Part shown: positions 50,073 through 55,457 of the stretch, piece by piece
Position numbering within the stretch: the stretch's first letter is position 1
Layout of the letters: the number at the start of each line of letters is the position of its first letter
From: Microbacteriaceae bacterium PS02068
Lineage (GTDB): Bacteria; Actinomycetota; Actinomycetes; Actinomycetales; Microbacteriaceae
Length of the DNA: 55,457 bases
Direction: 5' to 3'
Assembly: GCA_029959325.1 (NCBI GenBank)
Contig: JASCPF010000015.1
Location: 1-55,457 of the forward strand
Translations under genes and position numbers: made by a program
The notes under the pieces: generated by a model
The model's database searches: none
The model's input: the letters and a program-made list of their open reading frames with translations, nothing else
Told to the model about the DNA's origin: nothing

Positions 50073-50086
50073 CTGAACATGTTCAG
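50073..50086. promoter_or_regulatory. Perfect palindrome in a divergent promoter
   Basis: CTGAACATGTTCAG is a 14-bp perfect palindrome between the divergent TIGR01777 and DUF4166 genes, and it contains the DUF4166 start codon. It could bind a dimeric regulator (MerR- or TetR-like size) and control both. LexA sites have four bases between GAAC and GTTC; here there are two, so it is not an SOS box. Confidence 0.5.
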
Positions 50087-50738
50087 TAACGTGACACTGA
50101 CGCAGGATGCCTGGCCAGCGAGTTCCCCGTACGAGCGGGTGCTCGGCGGCGAGTTCGCGTCGCTGCACCCGCAGCTGCGCACCTATTTCGGGCAGATCCC
50201 GTTCGCGCACGAGGGACACGGCGAGGGCACGTTCCGTGAAGCGGGGCTTCGCCTTCGCACGCTCCGGCCGCTCTTTGCCATCGCGGCGCGACTCGGCATG
50301 GCCTTTCCCGAATGGGGCGCCGACGTCCCCTTCGGCGTGCGCAACATCCCTGACGCCGATGGGGCGGTGCACGCCACCCGTACCTTCCGGTTCGCGCGAG
50401 CAATCCGCGTCATGAGTGACCGCGTGAGCGTGGCAGACGGCATGCTCGTCGACCGCCTCGGCCATCGCGGCATGCTCGACGTCGAGCTCCTTGCGCGCGT
50501 CCAGCACGGCGCCCTGCAGCTGCGGTCGCGCCGGCTGGCGCTGCGGCTGGGGGCGCTACGGCTGCCGCTGCCACGCCTCCTCGGGGTGGAACTGACCGAG
50601 GAGGTCGTGGCGGGAGGTGCGCAGCGTGTGGCGGTCCGGGTGTCGGTTCCCGTGCTCGGCGAGATCTACGGCTACCGCGGCACCTTCACGTACTCGATCA
50701 GGCATGTGGGGGTGCCCGCCGACGTCAGTGCGCGATGA
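50079..50738 (+). CDS. DUF4166 domain-containing protein
   Basis: The 219-residue protein matches DUF4166: SPYERVLGGEFASLHPQLRTYF near the start, GEGTFREAGLRL near 47, RTFRFARAIRVMSDRV near 120 and LPRLLGVELTEEVV near 165. DUF4166 is commonly linked to TIGR01777 epimerases, with which it is divergent here; function unknown. Its 3' end overlaps the convergent MFS gene by 14 bp. Confidence 0.85.
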   Translation: MFSNVTLTQDAWPASSPYERVLGGEFASLHPQLRTYFGQIPFAHEGHGEGTFREAGLRLRTLRPLFAIAARLGMAFPEWGADVPFGVRNIPDADGAVHATRTFRFARAIRVMSDRVSVADGMLVDRLGHRGMLDVELLARVQHGALQLRSRRLALRLGALRLPLPRLLGVELTEEVVAGGAQRVAVRVSVPVLGEIYGYRGTFTYSIRHVGVPADVSAR

Positions 50739-52248
50739 CCGGCTCCGCCGTGGCATCCACCGACGCGTCCTGCGACAGTGACAGCCCCTGCCCGCGCCGG
50801 CGGAACAGCAGCGCCGAGACCACGGCGCCGACGGCGAAGAACCCGGCGCCCCACCAGTAGGCGGTGGCGTAGCTGGCGAGGGCGGCGTCTGCCGCCACCT
50901 CGGGCGTGGTCGGCAGGTGCGCGGCCAGGTAGTCGGCCATCGCCGTCGCGGCGAGCGTGTTCAGCAGCGACGTGCCGATCGAGCCGCCGACCTGCTGGCT
51001 CGTGTTCACCATCGCCGAGGCGACGCCCGCGAACTGACGGTCGACCCCGAGGGTGGCGGTCTGCATCGACGCCGGCATGATGGTGCCCATCGCGAAACCC
51101 ATCACCATGAGCGCGGGCATGACGTGCGCGACATAGGTGCTCGAGGCATCCAGTCTCGTCAGCAAGATCATCGCGACGACGCCCAGTGTCATGCCGATCG
51201 GCACGAGCACCTTCGGGCCGAAGCGGGGGACGAAGATGTTCGTCCCGAGCTGCGCCGCGAGCACGAGCATCGCGATCATCGGCAGGAACGCGAGCCCGGT
51301 CTGAATCGGCGTGTACCCGAGCGTCAACTGCAGGTAATAAGTGACGAACAGGAATATTCCGAACATGCCGGCACCCGCGATCATGACCGAGAGGTACGCA
51401 GCGGCGCGGTTGCGATCGAGCACGATCTGCAGGGGCAGCAGCGGGTGCGACGCGCGCGTCTGCCAGAACACGAACACCGCGATCAGCACGACGGCGGCCG
51501 CCAGCATGCCCCACGTGAGCGGCGAGCCCCACCCGTCGGTCTCGGCGTTCGAGAACCCGTACACGAGCCCGAACAGACCACCCGAGATCAGCAGCGTGCC
51601 GGGCACGTCGAGCTTCGGACGCGGACCGGTGCGCGCGACATTCGGCACGTACAGGAACGCCCCGACGAGCGCGATCGCCGCGATGAACACGTTGATGTAG
51701 AGGTTCCAGCGCCAGTCGAGCCACTCGGTGAGGATGCCGCCGAGCAGCAGTCCCACGGCTCCGCCGGCGCCGGCGATCGCACCGAACACGCCGAATGCGC
51801 GGGCCCGCTCCTTCGGGATCGTGAAGGTCGTCGTCAGCACCGCGAGCGCGGTGGGGGCGAGCAACGCGCCGAACACACCCTGCAGCGCGCGGGTCGCGAC
51901 GAGCACCTCGAACGTGGGTGCGGCGCCGCCGAGCGCCGATGCGATCGCGAAGCCGATGAGCCCGATGATGAACGTGCGCTTGCGGCCGATGAGGTCGGAC
52001 AGGCGCCCGCCCAGCAGCAGCAGGCTGCCGAACGCGAGCGAGTACGCGGTGATGACCCACTGGCGCTGGCCATCGCTGAAGCCGAGATCGGCCTGCGCGG
52101 AGGGGAGCGCAATGTTCACGACCGTGGCGTCGAGCACGACCATGAGCTGCGCGAGCCCGACGACGCCGAGGGTGACCCAGCGACGCCGATCGGTGGGCGT
52201 GGCCGCCGTCGCAGTGGAGGGCGCGGATGCGCCGTTCGAAGAAGACAT
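50725..52248 (-). CDS. MFS transporter, DHA2 (14-TM) family
   Basis: The 507-residue protein has the DHA2 pattern of 14 membrane segments: LMVVLDATVVNIALPSA near 36 (motif D1), GGRLSDLIGRKRTF near 80 (motif A), and PKERARAFGVFGAIAGAGG near 133 (motif C-like). It is a proton-driven drug exporter by family. The ATG at 52248 is preferred over the longer frame to 52290. It is divergent from a TetR regulator at 52347, with a 98-bp gap, which suggests drug-inducible control. The C-terminus is acidic. Confidence 0.9.
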   Translation of the reverse strand: MSSSNGASAPSTATAATPTDRRRWVTLGVVGLAQLMVVLDATVVNIALPSAQADLGFSDGQRQWVITAYSLAFGSLLLLGGRLSDLIGRKRTFIIGLIGFAIASALGGAAPTFEVLVATRALQGVFGALLAPTALAVLTTTFTIPKERARAFGVFGAIAGAGGAVGLLLGGILTEWLDWRWNLYINVFIAAIALVGAFLYVPNVARTGPRPKLDVPGTLLISGGLFGLVYGFSNAETDGWGSPLTWGMLAAAVVLIAVFVFWQTRASHPLLPLQIVLDRNRAAAYLSVMIAGAGMFGIFLFVTYYLQLTLGYTPIQTGLAFLPMIAMLVLAAQLGTNIFVPRFGPKVLVPIGMTLGVVAMILLTRLDASSTYVAHVMPALMVMGFAMGTIMPASMQTATLGVDRQFAGVASAMVNTSQQVGGSIGTSLLNTLAATAMADYLAAHLPTTPEVAADAALASYATAYWWGAGFFAVGAVVSALLFRRRGQGLSLSQDASVDATAEPVIAH

Positions 52249-52303
52249 GACGGTCACTCTATACGGTACTGTGGAGTTCCGGATATACATCGTTCAGGAT
52301 TTA

Positions 52304-52320
52304 CCCACTGGTAACGTGGG
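52304..52320. promoter_or_regulatory. Candidate TetR operator
   Basis: CCCAC-N7-GTGGG lies between the DHA2 transporter and TetR genes, 26 nt before the TetR start. It is a small dyad of the right kind; other partial symmetries occur in the same gap. Confidence 0.35.
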
Positions 52321-52346
52321 AGGAGCGACCGAAGGAGGCGAGTGCG

Positions 52347-52982
52347 ATGGTGCAGCTCGCTGACGCCGCAAAGCCTAGGCTCGGGCGTAAGCGCGACCAC
52401 ACGCGCGACCCCGAGATCCTCGAAGCCACGCTCGATGTGCTCGCCGAGACCGGCTATGACGGCATGACGATCGACATGGTCGCGGCCCGCGCCAAAGCCG
52501 GCAAGGCGACGCTGTACCGGCGCTGGGCATCGAAGCCCGAGCTCGTGCTCGAGGCCGTCGCTTGCATGAAGTCGTCGGATGTCGATCTCGCGTCGCCCCC
52601 CGACACCGGCACGCTGCGCGGCGACCTCGTCGCGATGGTGAAGACGTTCACCCTCGCGCAGAGCGAGCGCAAGCTCAAGGTCATGGCGGGCATCGTCTCG
52701 ATGATCGCGCGCGACCCCGATCTGGCCGCCGCGGCGCACGCCGCCCTCGTCGAGCCGCGCGCGGCCGCCAACCGGATCGTCTTCAGCCGGGCGATCGCCC
52801 GGGGCGAGATCTCTGCCGACGCTGACCTCGACACCCTGTGCATGATCGGCCCCGCGATGGCGGCCTACCGCACCCTCATGCTCGGGCTGCCGATGGACCG
52901 GGATTCATCGATCCGCATCATCGACGGCATCATCCTGCCGGCCGCAGGGGTGTGCGCCCCGGCTGTACCCGCGAGCGACTGA
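52347..52982 (+). CDS. TetR-family transcriptional regulator
   Basis: The 211-residue protein has the TetR helix-turn-helix near 22-68 (ILEATLDVLAETGYDGMTI, VAARAKAGKATLYRRWASK). The C-terminal ligand domain resembles the TetR_C_11/AefR-like type (AIARGEISADADLDTL). It is divergent from the DHA2 exporter and most likely represses it, responding to an exported compound. GAAGGAGG is placed 9 nt before the start. Confidence 0.9.
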   Translation: MVQLADAAKPRLGRKRDHTRDPEILEATLDVLAETGYDGMTIDMVAARAKAGKATLYRRWASKPELVLEAVACMKSSDVDLASPPDTGTLRGDLVAMVKTFTLAQSERKLKVMAGIVSMIARDPDLAAAAHAALVEPRAAANRIVFSRAIARGEISADADLDTLCMIGPAMAAYRTLMLGLPMDRDSSIRIIDGIILPAAGVCAPAVPASD

Positions 52983-53124
52983 CCTGCCTGCCCGCAACTG
53001 ACGTGCCCGCCGCGAGCGTCTGAGGGGCCCGCGCACCCGACGGAATCCGAGCATTCGCCGAGAAGCGCACGGCGACGCCGCGCGCCGCGAGCTTCGAGGT
53101 GTCGACTTCGGGCATCATCGCTGA

Positions 53125-53667
53125 GTGACATCCGCGACCCCGGCATCCCGCACCGCGCGCGGCCGGCGCGTTCCGGTCGTGGTCGCGGTCATCGGCTCGG
53201 TCGTCCTCGTCGCCGTGCTGGTGGTCGCCGGTTTCCTTGTCGCGCCGCAGATCATTCGCGCGGCGGCCACCGAGGTCGCCGCGTCGGACACGCACCTCAC
53301 CCTCACGGGCGCGGGCGGTTCGGCGACCGTGCCGGTCGACGCGGACTGGTCGTACGTCGTCGGCCCGTTCGATCAGAGCACGGCGCAGGTGCGCAGCCCC
53401 GACGGAATCTTCACGGTCGAGTTCACCCTGCGCTCGGGTTCTGACGCCGAGAAAGAGGTCGGCGACGCCGTCGGCGGTGCATTGACCCCCTTCGACAGCG
53501 AACCGGTCGGCGCCGCGACGGTCGTGCACGCGCGGATCGTGGGGGAGGATGCCATCGCGGGCGCCGTCGTCGAGGGTGGTGCCTCGCTCGTCTTCATCGC
53601 GAGGCCCGCCACCGGCTACGACGCAGAGCTCGCGGGGCTGCTCTCGCGCATCGAGGTCACGCCGTGA
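53125..53667 (+). CDS. Hypothetical membrane-anchored protein
   Basis: The 180-residue protein has a basic N-terminus, one membrane segment (VVVAVIGSVVLVAVLVVAGFL) and an extracytoplasmic beta-rich domain of about 130 residues (THLTLTGAGGSATVPVD, WSYVVGPFDQ). No motif is recognised. CATCAT lies 6 nt before the GTG start, a leaderless arrangement. Its stop overlaps the GTG start of the polysaccharide deacetylase by 4 nt, so the two are co-translated and it may assist that enzyme at the cell surface. Confidence 0.7.
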   Translation: MTSATPASRTARGRRVPVVVAVIGSVVLVAVLVVAGFLVAPQIIRAAATEVAASDTHLTLTGAGGSATVPVDADWSYVVGPFDQSTAQVRSPDGIFTVEFTLRSGSDAEKEVGDAVGGALTPFDSEPVGAATVVHARIVGEDAIAGAVVEGGASLVFIARPATGYDAELAGLLSRIEVTP

Positions 53668-55190
53668 GGGTCCGCGTCGCGATCGCCGTGACGGTCGTGG
53701 TCGCCGTCGTCGCGCTCGCCGGGTGTGCGCCCGAAACGCGCCCCGGTTGGACTCCCGCGTCGTGGCAGACGGTCGGCACAGTGACGGCTGACGCGTCCGA
53801 GGTGCAGGATGCCGAGGCATCCACCGTCGCGATGCGCATCCGCAACGACGACGTCGGCATCGACGCCCGGTGGGCGAGCCTGCCCGGTGCTCAGCCGATC
53901 AACGCCGCGATCGAGGCGGCCGTGCGCAGCGCGGTCGCGACGCAGGCGAGTGCGACCGGCGCCGCGTACCACCCGCAGGTGTTCGCCGCGGGCGCGGGCC
54001 TCGGCGACCGCGGCTGCACGCGCGGCGCCACGACGGCGAAGGCCCTCGACATCCTGGGCTCTCGCAGCGGTGCGGTCGTGGTGTGTGAGGTCACCGTGGC
54101 GCGCGGGTCGCTCTTCGCTGAGACGCTGCGGACGGTGACGGGCGCGAACGGCACCGTGGCATCCGATCACTCGCAGGTGTTCTACACCGACCTCTCGACC
54201 GGAGTCGTCGGCACCGATGCCGACCTGTTCACGGACACGAGCGCGCTCTGGATCGAGATGGTCGACGCGCTCCGCCGCGAGTTCGGCAGCCTCTCGCTCG
54301 CCACCGTCGCGCCCCCGACCCCCGACCAGCTCGCGGCGTTCGTCACCGCGCTCGGCGGCAGCAGGTTCGCCGAGGGCTCGGTCGCCATCCCCGTGCCCAC
54401 CGACCTGCAGTCGCCCGCGCTCGACGGGCTCGTGCGCTGGAACGCGCGCGGGTCCGATCGTCAGCTCTACGTGACGTTCACCCCCGACGAGATCACCGGG
54501 TCATTGACCGATCTGGGGCGGGCGCTCGCCGGGGCATCCGGAGCCTTCAGCGGCCCCACGAGTGCGGGCGCGGGCTTCGAGCACATTCCGTGCGACCTCG
54601 TGCCGTGCATGGCGATGACCCTCGACGACGGACCCTCGAGCCTCACTCCGACCTTCCTCGACGTGCTGCGCGACAACCAGTCGGCGGCGACGTTCTTCAT
54701 GCTCGGGCAGAACGCGCAGCGCTACCCCGACACGGTCGCGCGGGTGGCGGCCGAGGGGCACGAAGTCGGCAACCACACCTGGGATCACAAGTACCTGACG
54801 GATCTGACGGATGCCGAGGTGCAGGCCGAACTCGGCAACACCGAGGCGCTGCTGCAGAAGCTGTCAGGCCAGAGCGTGCCGTTCTTCCGGCCGCCGGGCG
54901 GCTTCGTGAACGACCACGTGATCGCCCTCGCGGGTCAGAGCGCGATCATGTGGAGCGTCGACACGCGCGACTGGTCGGGGCCCGCGGCGGCCGACCTCGC
55001 GCGCTATGCGATCGACACGCCGCAGCAGGGGACGATCATCCTGATGCACGACATCCAGTCGGTGACCGAGAGCGTGTTTGCTCAGGTCATCGCGGGGCTG
55101 CGCGATCGGGGATTCCAGCTCGTGACGGTCAGCGCGCTGTTCGGCGGCGCGGTGCCGGCCGGGCAGGTGCACCACGGGCCGGTGCACTGA
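53664..55190 (+). CDS. Polysaccharide deacetylase (NodB-type) lipoprotein
   Basis: The 508-residue precursor has a lipoprotein signal ending in VALAGC (C21). Residues about 45-310 form an N-terminal region of RsiV/DUF3298-like character, of unknown role. The NodB deacetylase domain (about 315-490) shows TLDDGPS (metal Asp at the TFDDGPS position), GNHTWDH (H-x3-H metal pair), RPPGG, DTRDW and LMHD. It would deacetylate peptidoglycan or another N-acetylated glycan at the cell surface. Translationally coupled to the small membrane protein before it. Confidence 0.88.
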   Translation: MRVRVAIAVTVVVAVVALAGCAPETRPGWTPASWQTVGTVTADASEVQDAEASTVAMRIRNDDVGIDARWASLPGAQPINAAIEAAVRSAVATQASATGAAYHPQVFAAGAGLGDRGCTRGATTAKALDILGSRSGAVVVCEVTVARGSLFAETLRTVTGANGTVASDHSQVFYTDLSTGVVGTDADLFTDTSALWIEMVDALRREFGSLSLATVAPPTPDQLAAFVTALGGSRFAEGSVAIPVPTDLQSPALDGLVRWNARGSDRQLYVTFTPDEITGSLTDLGRALAGASGAFSGPTSAGAGFEHIPCDLVPCMAMTLDDGPSSLTPTFLDVLRDNQSAATFFMLGQNAQRYPDTVARVAAEGHEVGNHTWDHKYLTDLTDAEVQAELGNTEALLQKLSGQSVPFFRPPGGFVNDHVIALAGQSAIMWSVDTRDWSGPAAADLARYAIDTPQQGTIILMHDIQSVTESVFAQVIAGLRDRGFQLVTVSALFGGAVPAGQVHHGPVH

Positions 55191-55222
55191 GGCGGTGCGC
55201 GGCGGCCTGGGCGGTTTGCCGG

Positions 55223-55457
55223 TCAGTGTGCGGCGTCGTATGCCTCGAGGACAGCGGCGGGCACGCGGCCGCGCTCTGAGACGCTGAAACCGTTCTGTGC
55301 CGCCCACTCGCGCACCGGCGCGTAGTCGCGCTGGCCGGCGCGCTTCTGGCGTCCTGCTCCGCCCGAGCCGCCGCTGCGCCCCACGCCCGTCGCCGAGCCC
55401 GTGCCGCGCGAGGTTCCGGCTGCCCGCGCCGACACTGAGCGCGCCGCCGCGACGAAC
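55223..55457 (-). CDS. lsr2: Lsr2-type DNA-binding protein, C-terminal part (runs off the right edge)
   Basis: The frame ends at 55223 and is open through the right edge, so the N-terminus is outside. The last ~35 residues carry the Lsr2 C-terminal domain: YAPVREWAAQNGFSVSERGRVP, with the RGR AT-hook-like tip, and AVLEAYDAAH. Before it is a Gly/Ser/Arg-rich linker. Lsr2 silences AT-rich horizontally acquired DNA in actinobacteria. No internal start should be taken as the real one; the GTG at 55435 is only an in-frame codon. Confidence 0.88.
   Translation of the reverse strand, partial: FVAAARSVSARAAGTSRGTGSATGVGRSGGSGGAGRQKRAGQRDYAPVREWAAQNGFSVSERGRVPAAVLEAYDAAH

Noticed and set aside
50672..52060. 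Long minus-strand frame overlapping the DHA2 transporter.
   Set aside because: An Arg/His-rich alternative frame; the transporter frame carries the MFS motifs.

Overview
The window looks like chromosome of a high-GC actinobacterium, most probably Microbacteriaceae (Microbacterium-like). Supporting signs are the gene content (Lsr2-type DNA-binding protein, DUF2510 protein, FCD/GntR-controlled sialic-acid operon), GC-rich codon use with the habitual words GCATCC/GGATGC, and many genes whose start codon lies about 6 nt after a -10-like hexamer (leaderless transcripts). I see no tRNA, rRNA or CRISPR array. Assignments come from reading protein motifs by eye; no database search was run.

Layout. 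(1) 1-8938 is an accessory region: a type I restriction subunit (HsdR) C-terminal remnant next to a possible insertion-sequence end, a NucS-like PD-(D/E)XK nuclease, a MobF (TrwC/TraI-type) relaxase-helicase without any transfer apparatus, a CAP12-type TIR effector fused to tryptophan-rich lectin-like repeats, a DUF1643 protein, an unknown protein and a DnaQ-type exonuclease with a BRCT domain. (2) 9093-20992 is a sialic-acid/amino-sugar catabolic locus: a GntR regulator and a Gfo/Idh/MocA oxidoreductase on the minus strand, divergent from a long plus-strand operon encoding a family 5 ABC importer (with a permease-ATPase fusion), NanA-like lyase, NanK-like ROK kinase, NanE epimerase, NagB deaminase and a DUF4862 protein. 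Together these would import sialic acid or a related sugar and convert it to fructose-6-phosphate.

(3) 21470-36341 is an apparent genomic island bounded by two copies of a ~99-bp direct repeat; the left copy interrupts an alpha/beta-hydrolase gene. It holds a membrane-stress-like set (2-TM zinc-ribbon protein, SPFH-SHOCT protein, EcsC protein), a NYN-OST-HTH RNase-like protein, a NERD protein, a HEPN-like protein and several unknowns. It also holds a compact three-gene operon (29221-33870): winged-helix middle component, SMC/Rad50-like ATPase with zinc hook, and a large protein ending in a PD-(D/E)XK nuclease. I regard this operon as the best candidate for an undescribed ABC-three-component/Lamassu-like defence system. 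A small excisionase-like HTH protein and a divergent regulator with clear operators sit at the right end. No integrase is visible.

(4) 36349-48072 is mixed: an ADP-ribosylglycohydrolase divergent from an NrtR-type Nudix regulator, a membrane protein, a lone PD-(D/E)XK nuclease, a lipoprotein plus second NYN protein (paralogous to the island pair), a ParE remnant, an ArsR/MFS pair, two secreted or membrane proteins, a second HEPN-like protein and a class II Fic protein. (5) 48160-55457 looks like ordinary chromosome: a frameshifted PhzF gene, TIGR01777 epimerase/DUF4166, a TetR/DHA2 efflux pair, a secreted polysaccharide deacetylase lipoprotein, and the 3' end of an lsr2 gene running off the right edge.
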